Positions 24,680-34,191 are shown, numbered from the stretch's first letter. The stretch is DNA of 64,000 bases from SVFI01 sp045535935 (GCA_045535935.1 JAZSMO010000016.1:1-64000), one strand, 5' to 3'. A program made the numbers and translations. The notes: a model not told the origin generated them from the letters alone.

Positions 24680-25747
24680 TTAGTCGGCGGATTTTACCTG
24701 TTTCCAATATTCGTTGTACATTTCATCGCCTTCCTCGCCGAGATAGTGGAAGGTTTCCATGTCGTTGTATTTTGAGAGATCCGGGAAAGCAATTTCGCTG
24801 TTACGGATTTCTTCGTCTTCAATCAATGCTCTTGCAGCATCATTCGGAGTGGAGTAAGTAATATAATCAAAGTTCATCAGAGCGATATCTTCACGACACA
24901 TAAAGTTGATGAAAGCCTCTGCGTTTTCTTTGTTTTTTGCATTTTTCGGAATGACCCAGCAGTCGATCCACACGTTGGAACCTTCTTTTGGAACAACGTA
25001 TTCCAGATTTTCGTTTTCACGCTGTGTGTAGATGGCTTCGCCGGAGTAGATTACACCGATGGCGGCTTCATCACCGATCATTTTGTCACGAACCTGATCA
25101 ACAACATAAGCCTGTGTCAGTGGCTTCTGGGCAATCAGCTCATCACGGGCCTGCTCAAGCTGGGCGGCGTCGAGAGAGTTCATGGAGTAGCCGAGTCTCT
25201 TTAAAGAAACCATGAAAGCATCTCTTACGGAATCCTGCATTAAAATGTTTCCTGCATATTTTTCATCCCATAAAACATCCCAGGAATCGATTGGCTCCTC
25301 GACCATCGTCTTGTTGTACAAAAGACCTACCGTACCGAAGCAGTAAGGAACACTGTATTTGTTTTCCGGATCGAATTCCTTTGACTGGTCGAGATACTGC
25401 TGACCGATGTTTTTCAGATTCGGAACATTGTCAAGGTTGATTTCGGTCAAAAGATCATTTTCAATGAGTTTTTGGATCATATAATCGGAAGGGCAGAGCA
25501 GGTCGTAGTTGCTTGTGCCCGATGCAACCTTCGGATACATGATTTCGTTTGTTTCATACTCGTCGTAGATAACCTTGATTCCTGTTTCTTCCTCAAACAT
25601 ATCAATTGTGTCAGGGTCGATGTATTCGCCCCAGTTGTATACGACAACTTCGCCGTTTTCGCCGCCTTTGTCACCGCCACAGCCTGTCACAAGGAAAGCA
25701 GCGAGTGCAGTCAGTAAAAGTGCTGAGATAAGTTTTGTTTTTTTCAT
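24680..25747 (-). CDS. potD: Spermidine/putrescine-binding lipoprotein PotD
   Basis: A 355-residue extracellular solute-binding lipoprotein. The signal peptide ends in the lipobox LVTGC with the acylated Cys23. It opens with VVVYNWGEYIDPDTIDMFEEETG, the family's standard start, and has YSVPYCFGTVGLLYN and DCWVIPKNAKN later. It captures polyamines and hands them to PotBC. It overlaps potC by four bases. Confidence 0.95.
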   Translation of the reverse strand: MKKTKLISALLLTALAAFLVTGCGGDKGGENGEVVVYNWGEYIDPDTIDMFEEETGIKVIYDEYETNEIMYPKVASGTSNYDLLCPSDYMIQKLIENDLLTEINLDNVPNLKNIGQQYLDQSKEFDPENKYSVPYCFGTVGLLYNKTMVEEPIDSWDVLWDEKYAGNILMQDSVRDAFMVSLKRLGYSMNSLDAAQLEQARDELIAQKPLTQAYVVDQVRDKMIGDEAAIGVIYSGEAIYTQRENENLEYVVPKEGSNVWIDCWVIPKNAKNKENAEAFINFMCREDIALMNFDYITYSTPNDAARALIEDEEIRNSEIAFPDLSKYNDMETFHYLGEEGDEMYNEYWKQVKSAD

Positions 25748-26526
25748 AATTCCCTCCTGGTTTCTTTTTTGGCCGGTGCTTTGTTTATAATGATCAGAAG
25801 CACCAGAACCGTAACAAAGATAATCGTAGAAAGAGCATACATTTCAGGTTTGATTCCTTTTTTCAGCTCCGTATAAATCTTGGTAGACAGGGTGTCGACA
25901 CCCGGTCCTTTTGTAAAGTGCGTGATGATAAAATCATCGAGCGACATGGTGAATGCCATTAAAAATCCGGTAAAAATACCCGGGAGAAGATCCGGAAATA
26001 CGACTTTGAAAAAGGCGTATACAGGTCCGGCACCGAGGTCCATGGCCGCTTCATAAGTATGTCGGTTCAGCTGTTTCATTTTTGGCATGACACTCAATAT
26101 GACATAGGGGATATTGAATGTAATATGCGCCAGCAGGATTGTCGTAAATCCGAAGGTCATTCCGAAACTTAAATACAAGAGCATGAGAGAGATACCGGTT
26201 ACGATATCTGCGTTTAGCATCGGAATATTGGTAACGCCCATAAAGAATGTACGCCATGCTTTGTGCATATGGTTGATTGCAATACAGGCCGCAGTTCCGA
26301 TCACCGTGGCAATCAGAGCGGAAAGCAGTGCGAGAAGTAAGGTGTTCTGCAATGCTTCCAGAATCACTTCGTTTTTAAAAAGCTCTACATACCATTTGGT
26401 CGTGAAACCGCCCCATTTCGCTCTTGTTTTACTCTTGTTAAAGGACAGAACGATGAGCGTGGCAATCGGTGCATACAAAAAGATAAAAATAATCGTAATA
26501 TAAAATCTTGAAATAAATTTTTTCAT
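25744..26526 (-). CDS. potC: Polyamine ABC permease PotC
   Basis: A 260-residue inner-membrane permease with six helices. The EAA-loop region reads YEAAMDLGAGPVYAFFKVVFPDLLPGI, which docks to PotA. It forms the channel with PotB and overlaps both neighbours by four bases (ATGA junctions), consistent with translational coupling. Confidence 0.95.
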   Translation of the reverse strand: MKKFISRFYITIIFIFLYAPIATLIVLSFNKSKTRAKWGGFTTKWYVELFKNEVILEALQNTLLLALLSALIATVIGTAACIAINHMHKAWRTFFMGVTNIPMLNADIVTGISLMLLYLSFGMTFGFTTILLAHITFNIPYVILSVMPKMKQLNRHTYEAAMDLGAGPVYAFFKVVFPDLLPGIFTGFLMAFTMSLDDFIITHFTKGPGVDTLSTKIYTELKKGIKPEMYALSTIIFVTVLVLLIIINKAPAKKETRREL

Positions 26527-27341
26527 AGCATATTTCCCTCCCCGTCCTTATCAAGAATAGAAGAGATAATCATACTGATGATAATGAAAATCATAAGCAC
26601 GATGGAAAGTCCGCTTCCAAGATGCCAGTTGGAGGCCTGGGTAAATTCCTGCTCAATGACATTACCGATCAGCAGAATCTTGCTTCCGCCGAGAATGGCC
26701 GAAATGACGAAGGTAGTCAGTGCAGGTACGAAAACCATAGTCACACCGCTCACAACGCCCGGAATACTCAGAGGAAAGATAATGCGCAGGAAGGTCTGTA
26801 CATTGTTGGCTCCCAGATCTCTTGCAGCATTGATCACGTCGTGATCCATTCTGGCCAGTGAGTTATAGATCGGAAGCACCATGAAAGGCAGGAAGTTATA
26901 TACCATACCGAGAATGATGGCAGCTTCCGTATTTATAATATTTACTGTCGGAAGTGAAAAAAATTTCAAAACGGAGTTAATGACACCGTTTTTTTCCAAC
27001 AATGTCTGCCATGCAAGTGTACGAAGCAAAAAGTTCATCCACATAGGAAGAATGAACACAAGTACAATAAACTGATTCTGGTTGACACTCATATTGGCAA
27101 GAATCATGGCAAGCGGGTAGGCCAGTATAAAACAAATTACGGTGCTGATCAGTGAAAGTCGCATGGATATCCAGAGCGCTTTGCTGTGCTCCGGAGTTGC
27201 GATTGCCATAATGTTTTCCAAAGTAAAAGCGCCGTCCCTGTCGATAAAGCCATAATAAAATACCATAAACAGAGGTATGATAATAAAGGCCACGGACCAA
27301 ACGAGATAAGGTCCGGCCAGAAGATTACGTTTATTCTTCAA
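26523..27341 (-). CDS. potB: Polyamine ABC permease PotB
   Basis: A 272-residue permease with six predicted helices and the EAA-type loop NAARDLGANNVQTFLRIIFPLSIPG. It pairs with PotC. The gene starts inside the end of potA (11-base overlap). Confidence 0.95.
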   Translation of the reverse strand: MKNKRNLLAGPYLVWSVAFIIIPLFMVFYYGFIDRDGAFTLENIMAIATPEHSKALWISMRLSLISTVICFILAYPLAMILANMSVNQNQFIVLVFILPMWMNFLLRTLAWQTLLEKNGVINSVLKFFSLPTVNIINTEAAIILGMVYNFLPFMVLPIYNSLARMDHDVINAARDLGANNVQTFLRIIFPLSIPGVVSGVTMVFVPALTTFVISAILGGSKILLIGNVIEQEFTQASNWHLGSGLSIVLMIFIIISMIISSILDKDGEGNML

Positions 27342-28404
27342 TGCGCGCTGCCTCCTCGTCTTCGGATTCCGGTTTGTTCATGATCTGAATATTAAACGGA
27401 TCCACGCTGATGGACACCTTGGTACCTACCGGGAACATGGAAGTGGAGTGGACAAGCCATTCATAGCCGCCGGCCATGACTTCCATTTCATAGTGGACAC
27501 CTTTAAAGATCATGTGGGTTACTTCGCCGTCCAGCGTTCCCTGACCGGCATCTTTTAACACAATATCCTCCGGGCGGATGACAACGTCCACCGGCTTATT
27601 GTTACCAAAGCCTTTGTCCACACACGCCCATTTGCAACCGAGGAAGGATACCAGTTCGTCCTTGATCATTGTCGCATCGATGATATTGCTGTCACCGATA
27701 AAGTCAGCTACAAAAGCATTTTCCGGTTCATTGTAAATCATCTCCGGCGTACCGATCTGCTGAATATAGCCCTGGTTCATGACAACAATCGTATCTGACA
27801 TGGTGAGGGCTTCCTCCTGGTCATGTGTCACATAAATAAATGTAATGCCAAGTTCATTTTTTAAGCGGATCAGCTCATACTGCATATCCTGACGGAGCTT
27901 CAGGTCAAGGGCTCCGAGAGGTTCATCGAGAAGAAGTACCTTCGGCTCATTTACGATAGCGCGAGCGATGGCGATTCGTTGCTGCTGACCGCCGGAGAGC
28001 TGGTGTGGCATTCTCTTTTCGTAGCCGTCCAGATTGACCAGTTTCAGCGCATACTTGATTTTGTCATCTATGTACGATTTGCTTTTGTTTTTGATTTTCA
28101 GACCGAACGCAATATTTTCGGCGATGTTCATATGAGTAAACAACGCATATTTTTGGAACACTGTATTCAACTGGCGTTTGTTCGGCGGAAGATGAGTGAT
28201 ATCTTCTCCGTTAAAAAATACCTGACCACTGTCCGGCGTTTCAAACCCGCCGATGATGCGCAGTGTTGTCGTCTTACCGCATCCGGATGGTCCCAGAAGG
28301 GTAAGAAACTCATTTTCTCTGATATATAAATTGAGGTCGTCAAGAACCATCGTACCGTCAAAAGATTTATTAATACCTGAAAGGTTGATCAGTTTATTGC
28401 TCAT
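27331..28404 (-). CDS. potA: Polyamine ABC ATPase PotA
   Basis: A 357-residue ABC ATPase. Walker A is GPSGCGKTT (38-46), the signature LSGGQQQR, Walker B VLLLDEPLGALD, and the C-terminal TOBE-like domain (about 285-345) is present, as in PotA. It drives import of spermidine and putrescine. The ATG follows GGGAGG. It lies 11 bases downstream of the XRE-cupin regulator. Confidence 0.96.
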   Translation of the reverse strand: MSNKLINLSGINKSFDGTMVLDDLNLYIRENEFLTLLGPSGCGKTTTLRIIGGFETPDSGQVFFNGEDITHLPPNKRQLNTVFQKYALFTHMNIAENIAFGLKIKNKSKSYIDDKIKYALKLVNLDGYEKRMPHQLSGGQQQRIAIARAIVNEPKVLLLDEPLGALDLKLRQDMQYELIRLKNELGITFIYVTHDQEEALTMSDTIVVMNQGYIQQIGTPEMIYNEPENAFVADFIGDSNIIDATMIKDELVSFLGCKWACVDKGFGNNKPVDVVIRPEDIVLKDAGQGTLDGEVTHMIFKGVHYEMEVMAGGYEWLVHSTSMFPVGTKVSISVDPFNIQIMNKPESEDEEAARIEE

Positions 28405-28415
28405 TTGTATCCTCC

Positions 28416-28952
28416 CTAGAAGCTTGGCGGACTGGTGACCCAGATGACTGTTGCACCGGATTTGCCTGCTTCAAGATAATGTTTTTTCGCCGGGGTAAAA
28501 TAGAATGCTTCGCCTTTTTTTGCGTTATGTATCTTGGAACCAAGGTGTATCTTTATGCTTCCGTTTAACACATAACCGAATTCTTCGCCTTCGTGCGGGA
28601 GATCCGGATAGGTGGAACCGCCGGGCGCAAGCGTAAGGCGTATGGGCTCCATCTCGTTTTTCTGAGCATTCGGAATGATCCATTCAATTTTATTGTGAAG
28701 TTCGTCGTCGACTTTTTCAAAAAAGTCTTCGGATTTAAACACGATTTGCGAATCGTCTTCCTCGCTGAAAAACTCATTTAAATTGGTTCCGAGACACTGC
28801 AGAATATCGGTCAGCGTTGAGATGGAAGGGGAGGTCAGATTACGCTCCAGCTGAGAGATAAATCCCTTGGACAGCTCGGCGCGGTCGGCCAGTTCTTCCT
28901 GTGTCAATGCTTTCTGTATTCTGAGCTCTTTTAATTTAAGCCCGATATCCAT
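28416..28952 (-). CDS. XRE family regulator with C-terminal cupin domain
   Basis: A 178-residue PuuR-like regulator: helix-turn-helix at residues 5-60 (LTQEELADRAELSKGFISQLER) and a cupin barrel at about 105-175 (HEGEEFGYVLNGSIKIHLG and GEAFYFTPAKKHYLEAG). This architecture senses small metabolites, and its place at the head of potABCD points to polyamine control. The consensus promoter and the palindrome at 28990-29006 lie just upstream, so autorepression is probable. Confidence 0.92.
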   Translation of the reverse strand: MDIGLKLKELRIQKALTQEELADRAELSKGFISQLERNLTSPSISTLTDILQCLGTNLNEFFSEEDDSQIVFKSEDFFEKVDDELHNKIEWIIPNAQKNEMEPIRLTLAPGGSTYPDLPHEGEEFGYVLNGSIKIHLGSKIHNAKKGEAFYFTPAKKHYLEAGKSGATVIWVTSPPSF

Positions 28953-28989
28953 GTTTCACCTTCTGTTCTAACAGTTAAATAAACTTTGA

Positions 28990-29006
28990 GTTTAGTTTTA
29001 CTAAAC
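28990..29006. promoter_or_regulatory. Operator of the XRE-cupin/pot operon
   Basis: Perfect inverted repeat GTTTAGT-TTT-ACTAAAC located just downstream of the -10 element, over the expected transcription start of the operon. A bound repressor would block initiation there. Confidence 0.7.
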
Positions 29007-29018
29007 AACCTGATTTCC

Positions 29019-29046
29019 ATTATACGTTTCCTAATATAAATGTCAA
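29019..29046 (-). promoter_or_regulatory. Consensus sigma-A promoter of the pot operon
   Basis: On the minus strand: TTGACA (29041-29046), 16-base spacer, TATAAT (29019-29024), both perfect. Transcription runs into the regulator gene and potABCD. Confidence 0.9.
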
Positions 29047-29099
29047 TATATTTACATGGTATTTTGCAAAAAAAAGAAAGGAAATTTGCAAGCGTATTC

Positions 29100-29128
29100 T
29101 TAACAAAAAAATGGGAATATGTTAAGAT
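29100..29128 (+). promoter_or_regulatory. Promoter of the lactonase-family gene
   Basis: TTAACA (29100-29105), 17-base spacer, TAAGAT (29123-29128), divergent from the pot promoter, 54 bases away. Confidence 0.65.
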
Positions 29129-29161
29129 AGTACAAAATGAGCTTTCATGGAGGTAAAACGA

Positions 29162-30211
29162 ATGGCAAAGAGTAAATATGTAGCCTATGTATCGACCTAC
29201 ACGATGGGAGATAATCACGGCATTAAAATATATGATGTAGATATGGAAAACGGAAGACTGATTCCGAAGGATGAGGTGGAAATCACTAACTCGTCCTATA
29301 TTACAATTTCACATAACGGCAAATATCTTTATTCTATCACTGATTTCGGTGTGGAAGCCTATGAAATCGGGTCGGATGGTAGTCTTGATTGTATCAATCA
29401 CGCATCCATCAACGGAATGAGAGGTTGCTATCTGTCTACAGATTATGAGGAGAAATTCCTTTTTGTGGCCGGTTATCATGATGGAAAGATTACCGTGCTC
29501 AGACTGCGCGAGGACGGTGGCGTCGGTGAAATTACGGATGAAGTGTATTTAAAAGGAATGGGAAGTGTTGCGGAACGCAATTTCCGACCGCATGTTAATT
29601 GTGTAAAGATGACCCGTGACAATAAATATCTGATGGCGGCCGATATCGGTATGGATCATGTGGATGTCTATGAACTCAATCATATCACGGGGAAATTGAA
29701 GCTTGCGGATGTGATCAGAAGCGAACTGGAATCCGCACCGCGTCATCTGAAAATGACAAAAGACGGAAAGTTTGTCTATATCGTTCATGAATTGAAAAAC
29801 TATATTGATGTGTATTCATATAAAGTGGAGGACGATAATCCGTTTTTTACCAAGGTGCAGAATATTTCGACGCTCAACGACTATCATGCGAGCAACTCCG
29901 CAGCGAGTGCATTAAACTTCTCTGCGGACGGAAAGTATCTCGTCAGCTCCAATGCGGGAGACAACAGCGTGATCGTATATCGCATTGATCAGAAAACGGG
30001 TGAGCTTTCAAAAGTATTCTGTCTCCCGGTCAGCGGCGATTATCCGAAGGATGCAGCACTGTTCCCGGACAACAAGCATCTTGTCAGCCTCAACCATGAA
30101 TCCGGAACCATGACATTTTTCAATGTGGATCTTGAAAAAGGGCTTCTTGTCATGAATGGCAAAGAGATGAAAATCAAGAGTCCGAACTGTGTGATTTTTC
30201 ACAAGTTGTAG
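29162..30211 (+). CDS. Lactonase family (6-phosphogluconolactonase-like) beta-propeller protein
   Basis: A 349-residue seven-bladed propeller of the PF10282 type: repeated DG(K/R)(Y/F)(L/V)Y motifs such as HNGKYLYSITD, TRDNKYLMAAD, KDGKFVYIVHE and ADGKYLVSSN, together with RPHVNCVKMT and APRHLKM. Family members hydrolyse 6-phosphogluconolactone or similar lactones. Without a zwf/gnd neighbourhood the substrate is uncertain. The start is ATG 29162 behind GGAGGT; ATG 29147 precedes that site. It is transcribed divergently from the polyamine operon. Confidence 0.85.
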   Translation: MAKSKYVAYVSTYTMGDNHGIKIYDVDMENGRLIPKDEVEITNSSYITISHNGKYLYSITDFGVEAYEIGSDGSLDCINHASINGMRGCYLSTDYEEKFLFVAGYHDGKITVLRLREDGGVGEITDEVYLKGMGSVAERNFRPHVNCVKMTRDNKYLMAADIGMDHVDVYELNHITGKLKLADVIRSELESAPRHLKMTKDGKFVYIVHELKNYIDVYSYKVEDDNPFFTKVQNISTLNDYHASNSAASALNFSADGKYLVSSNAGDNSVIVYRIDQKTGELSKVFCLPVSGDYPKDAALFPDNKHLVSLNHESGTMTFFNVDLEKGLLVMNGKEMKIKSPNCVIFHKL

Positions 30212-30220
30212 GGGTGACAG

Positions 30221-30847
30221 ATGAGAGAGAGTCTGAAAAACAGATATAAAAATAAGTCAACGTTACCTAAAATATTGGCTGCGGGAATAGTGATTATTAC
30301 AATCGCACCATTGATGATGCTGTTGTTTGAAGAAGAGAATGTTTACATTAAAGTGTTCGGAAGTATAGTGGCTGTCGCAGTCGGTATTTTCTTTTTTGTG
30401 CTATTAGGACAGGATCAGTATGAACATCAACTTAAAAAGTATGCGATTACCGAAGAAGAGTTGGATTATGATTACCAGCATGCGGATGAAGTAGTGGCGA
30501 ATACATATTTTTTTGGAAAAAAGTATATGATTGCTTTGATATATGCTGGCATTATGTTGTATAAGTTGGATGACATCGTCTGGGTATATAAGGACGTATA
30601 TACAGACAAAACCGGTAAAAAAAATGATTATTTGGTATTACATACTATAGACAAGAAAAAACATGCATTTCCGCCGGCACATGACGATACGGAAGCAGAT
30701 AAACTGCTGTATTATTTCAGCCAGAAGTATCCGTATGTTGTGGTCGGTTACAGCAAAGAGACGAAGCGAATGTTTAAGAAAGAGTATGATCGTTTTTTGC
30801 AGATAAAATATTATCCGGGGTTGCAAAAAGAACGGGAGCAGGACTAA
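30221..30847 (+). CDS. Membrane protein of unknown function
   Basis: A 208-residue protein with two membrane helices near the N-terminus (about residues 17-35 and 44-63) and a C-terminal soluble domain that reads like a PH-type fold: YFFGKKYMIALIYAGIMLYKLDDIVWVYKDVYTD, then a long helix. I do not recognise a named family. The start follows the lactonase stop by nine bases, so the two may be co-transcribed; nothing indicates function. Confidence 0.65.
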   Translation: MRESLKNRYKNKSTLPKILAAGIVIITIAPLMMLLFEEENVYIKVFGSIVAVAVGIFFFVLLGQDQYEHQLKKYAITEEELDYDYQHADEVVANTYFFGKKYMIALIYAGIMLYKLDDIVWVYKDVYTDKTGKKNDYLVLHTIDKKKHAFPPAHDDTEADKLLYYFSQKYPYVVVGYSKETKRMFKKEYDRFLQIKYYPGLQKEREQD

Positions 30848-30934
30848 AAAAATTTTGAAAAACAGTTTATAAATTAAAAAAGTATGTTATACTGAGGTTG
30901 TTACATATTTCATACATTATGAAAGGAGAGTTTT

Positions 30935-31864
30935 ATGAAAAAGGGAATGAAAAAGTTGATTTTAGCCATGTTTGTTATGGCTGCAACACTTGTTTTTGCT
31001 CCTAATGTGGATGCAAAGGCATATGGAATTACGCAGACAAATCCGGCCAAGAATTCTATTACGGTTACATGGACGGCGGAGGATGATGCGACTGCATATT
31101 ATGTTTATGTGGGTGAAAATTACTCTACGTCAACGCTTGTTGCAACATTGCCTGCAACTGCTACTTCTTATACTATATCTGGACTTCCGGCGGGATGTGA
31201 AAGATATGTTGGCGTTAAGTATAAAAATGTAAGAGGATATGAGAGCAGTGTCGGATCAGAGTATGATTGCCGCACGATTCCGGATGCAATGACAAAAGTA
31301 TATCAGGAAAGATGGTACTACTTTTTGAAATCATTTGATGTTGAGTGGGAGCCACTCGAAGCAGCAGATACATATGAATATATTCTTTACAATGCAAAAG
31401 GTAAAAAGTTAGCCAGTGCAACTACTTATAGTACATCTATGTCATATAGCAAAAAGGTGTCTAATAACATGATTTATAATATAAAGGTTCGTGCAGTATC
31501 TGAAATTTGCGGACAGAAATATTATTCAGCATGGTCAAACACTTGCTATTGCTTTACTCAGCCGAGAGTAAAATCGGTGAAAGCATCAAATGGAAAACTC
31601 CAAATTAAATGGCAGAAGATCACGGGCGCTACAGGATATGATATATATGTTTCCACAAAACCTACTACAGGATACAAAAAAGTAAAATCTGTAGGTAAGA
31701 GTAAGTCTTCTGTTACCATTAAGAAATTTAAAGGTAAGAAGATTAAATCCAACAAAAAGTATTATGTATATGTAGCTTCAAAGAAGAAAGTTGGCAAAAC
31801 GACAAGTACAAGTGGAAGATTGTACTACTGGAACAGCAAGAATAAGAATTCAGGTTATTTCTAA
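30935..31864 (+). CDS. Secreted fibronectin type III-like protein
   Basis: A 309-residue protein with a signal peptide (MKKGMKKLILAMFVMAA..., cleavage probably after VDA, residue 27) and two or three FN3-like repeats. Typical strings are NSITVTWTAEDDATAYYVYVG and KLQIKWQKITGATGYDIYVS. The last third is strongly basic (many Lys, e.g. KFKGKKIKSNKKYYVY). It carries no LPXTG or other sorting signal, so it is released or binds the wall through its charge. It is isolated by a terminator downstream; TATACT near 30890 is a possible -10. Confidence 0.8.
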   Translation: MKKGMKKLILAMFVMAATLVFAPNVDAKAYGITQTNPAKNSITVTWTAEDDATAYYVYVGENYSTSTLVATLPATATSYTISGLPAGCERYVGVKYKNVRGYESSVGSEYDCRTIPDAMTKVYQERWYYFLKSFDVEWEPLEAADTYEYILYNAKGKKLASATTYSTSMSYSKKVSNNMIYNIKVRAVSEICGQKYYSAWSNTCYCFTQPRVKSVKASNGKLQIKWQKITGATGYDIYVSTKPTTGYKKVKSVGKSKSSVTIKKFKGKKIKSNKKYYVYVASKKKVGKTTSTSGRLYYWNSKNKNSGYF

Positions 31865-31881
31865 AAAATATAACAAGAAAG

Positions 31882-31918
31882 AACAGGAAGGACTGATTTA
31901 TAGTCCTTCCTGTTTTTA
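31882..31918 (+). terminator. Terminator between FN3 gene and abc-F gene
   Basis: Perfect 13-base stem AACAGGAAGGACT (31882-31894) and AGTCCTTCCTGTT (31902-31914), then TTTAGG and TTTTT. It may act in both directions. Confidence 0.9.
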
Positions 31919-31923
31919 GGTTT

Positions 31924-33885
31924 TTAACTTTGCATAGCTTCCCACTCTTCGTATTTCTGTTCCAGTTCCTCGCTGAGAGAGGATTGTTCTTTTGAAAGTT
32001 CCTGAAGGCGGGCGACGTTGGTAGCAACTTCAGGGGTTGCCATTTCTTCATCAATTTCACTGATACGCTGTTCCAATACAGCGATTCGATCTTCGCATTT
32101 CTTCAGCTGGTTTTCTAATTTGCGTTTTTGAGCCTGTAATTCCTTTTGCTGTTGCCAGTCGAGTTTTCCGGCGGGATCTTCGGTAGCTGCACCGGAGCTT
32201 GCGCCGGTAGCAGTTGTGCCTGCTGCCAGCGGAGCATAGACAGAGTTGCCGGTAGTACCGCTGGCTGTGATGCCTTCCACTGTTTCTTTCTTTTCCAAAT
32301 AGTAATCATAATTTCCGCCGAAATTATAAAATTTGCGGTTAGTCAGATCTAATATTCTGGTCGCTGTCTGATTGACAAAATAACGGTCATGTGAGACATA
32401 TAGAACCGTTCCTTCGTAGCCGTTCAATGCCTGTTCCAGAATTTCTTTGGAAGTAATGTCCAAGTGGTTGGTCGGCTCGTCGAGAATTAAAAAATTAGCA
32501 TTAGACAACATAAGTTTTGCAAGAGAGACACGTCCGCGCTCCCCGCCGGAAAGATCTCCGATGCGCTTAAACACATCATCGCCCGTGAAAAGAAATGCTG
32601 CAAGCGTATTGCGGATCTCCGTATTGGTTAGCGTAGGGTAATCATCTGAAATTTCGTCAAACAATGTCTTTTCAGCGTGCAAAACATGATGTTCCTGATC
32701 ATAATAACCGATTTCAACTTTGGTACCGTATCTGATTTTGCCTGCGTCGGCAGTTTCCACTTCGTTGAGAATTTTCAGAAGTGTTGTTTTTCCGGTTCCG
32801 TTGTCACCGATGATTGCAACATGTTCGCCCCGCTTGATTTCAAAGTTTACCTGTTCAAACAATGTGTTATCCCCAAAGCTTTTTGACAAGTCGGTGACGG
32901 AGAGTACATCATTACCGCTTGTGATACGCGGTGAGAGAGTGAGTCTCATGTCATCGCGAAGCTCCGTCGGTTTGTCGAGAACCTCTATTTTATCCAGCAT
33001 TTTTTCGCGGCTTTCTGCACGCTTGATGGATTTTTCGCGGTTGAAGGATTTTAATTTATCAATGACCTGCTGCTGGTGTTTGATTTCGTCCTGCTGTTTC
33101 AGGTAAGCCTTCATCTGTGCATTACGGATTTCAGCAGATTTTTCGGCAAACGCAGAGTAGTTTCCGAGATACATTCTTGTTTCACCGTTTTCCACGGAAA
33201 GGACCTTGTTGACAATGCGGTCCAAAAAATAGCGGTCATGCGAAACAATAATCACGGCGCCTTTGTAGGTGCGCAGATAATTTTCCAGCCAGTTGATGGA
33301 TGAAATATCCAGGTGGTTGGTCGGCTCGTCAAGAATAATAAGATCCGGATTTTGCAAAAGAAGCTTTGCCAGGAAAACACGGGTTTTCTGTCCGCCGGAA
33401 AGAGTGGAAATCGGTTTGGAAAATTCCTCTTCGGCAAAACCGAGCCCTTTTAAAACACCGATCAGCTCGCTGCGGTATTTGTATCCGTCTTTGGATTCAA
33501 ATGCGTGTGTTTTTGCAGTGTAAAGCTTCATCAAGTCTTCAAGTTCCGCATCAGAAGCATGTTTCATATCGAATTCAAGTTGTCTTAGGTCTTCCTCCAA
33601 GTCCACAAGCTCCTGTTTGACAGAGAGCATTTCCTCATAGATAGTATGCGGACTGTCGGTTCCGTCCTGCTGTGCTAAATAGCCGTAGGACTTGTCCTTA
33701 GCAAAGGTGACCTGACCGCTGTCCGGCGTAAGCTCCCCGACAATCATTTTAAGAAGCGTCGATTTGCCGGCACCGTTAATGCCGACGATCGCTACTTTAT
33801 CGTTGTCCTCCATCTGAAAAGATGCCTGATGGATGACTGTATGGTCAACAAAACTTTTGGATAAGCTTTGACAGGATAAGATCAT
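31924..33885 (-). CDS. ABC-F family ATPase
   Basis: A 653-residue soluble duplicated ABC protein without membrane domains. Two Walker A motifs (GINGAGKST and GDNGTGKTT), two signatures (LSGGQKTRV and LSGGERGRV) and two Walker B DEPTNHLD strings are visible, with a linker between the cassettes and a C-terminal coiled coil. This ABC-F architecture (YdiF/Uup type) acts on ribosomes in translation, and some members protect against antibiotics. Without a known target the class is uncertain. ATG follows ACGGAGGA. A low-complexity Ala/Gly/Thr stretch precedes the C-terminal coil. Confidence 0.93.
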   Translation of the reverse strand: MILSCQSLSKSFVDHTVIHQASFQMEDNDKVAIVGINGAGKSTLLKMIVGELTPDSGQVTFAKDKSYGYLAQQDGTDSPHTIYEEMLSVKQELVDLEEDLRQLEFDMKHASDAELEDLMKLYTAKTHAFESKDGYKYRSELIGVLKGLGFAEEEFSKPISTLSGGQKTRVFLAKLLLQNPDLIILDEPTNHLDISSINWLENYLRTYKGAVIIVSHDRYFLDRIVNKVLSVENGETRMYLGNYSAFAEKSAEIRNAQMKAYLKQQDEIKHQQQVIDKLKSFNREKSIKRAESREKMLDKIEVLDKPTELRDDMRLTLSPRITSGNDVLSVTDLSKSFGDNTLFEQVNFEIKRGEHVAIIGDNGTGKTTLLKILNEVETADAGKIRYGTKVEIGYYDQEHHVLHAEKTLFDEISDDYPTLTNTEIRNTLAAFLFTGDDVFKRIGDLSGGERGRVSLAKLMLSNANFLILDEPTNHLDITSKEILEQALNGYEGTVLYVSHDRYFVNQTATRILDLTNRKFYNFGGNYDYYLEKKETVEGITASGTTGNSVYAPLAAGTTATGASSGAATEDPAGKLDWQQQKELQAQKRKLENQLKKCEDRIAVLEQRISEIDEEMATPEVATNVARLQELSKEQSSLSEELEQKYEEWEAMQS

Positions 33886-34055
33886 AATTATTTCCTCCGT
33901 TGTGTTTCAAATGCAGAAATAAACTGCACATGAAATCAATATAGCAGAAAAAGATGAGTTTTGCCATAAGGGATTTTGGATTGGTGTGTTATTTGATTTG
34001 AAATGGTTGTGAAAATAGAGCAAGAGGTGTTTGAGGAAGAGCAAAAGCAATATGG

Positions 34056-34165
34056 GCGGGGTCTGGGAGAAAACAAATTTTGCATATGCCCTGACGATTT
34101 ACATAAATCAAGAAAAACCATGTCATGCGGGGCACAGGGAGAAAATTTTTCTCCATAGACCCCGC
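34056..34165. repeat. Structured inverted-repeat element
   Basis: GCGGGGTCTGGGAGAAAA (34056-34073) is nearly complementary to TTTTTCTCCATAGACCCCGC (34146-34165), with 72 bases between. Inside, TGCCCTGAC (34087-34095) can pair with GTCATGCGGGGCA (34122-34134), nested in the outer stem, and GGGAGAAAA recurs at 34138-34145 next to the outer right arm. It could be a small mobile element or a structured RNA. Confidence 0.55.
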
Positions 34166-34191
34166 GAGCTCCCAAATGCGAGTTCCCAAAA
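34164..34191. repeat. 14-base tandem repeat
   Basis: GCGAGCTCCCAAAT (34164-34177) followed by GCGAGTTCCCAAAA (34178-34191): two copies with two differences, at the right edge of the structured element. Confidence 0.75.
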
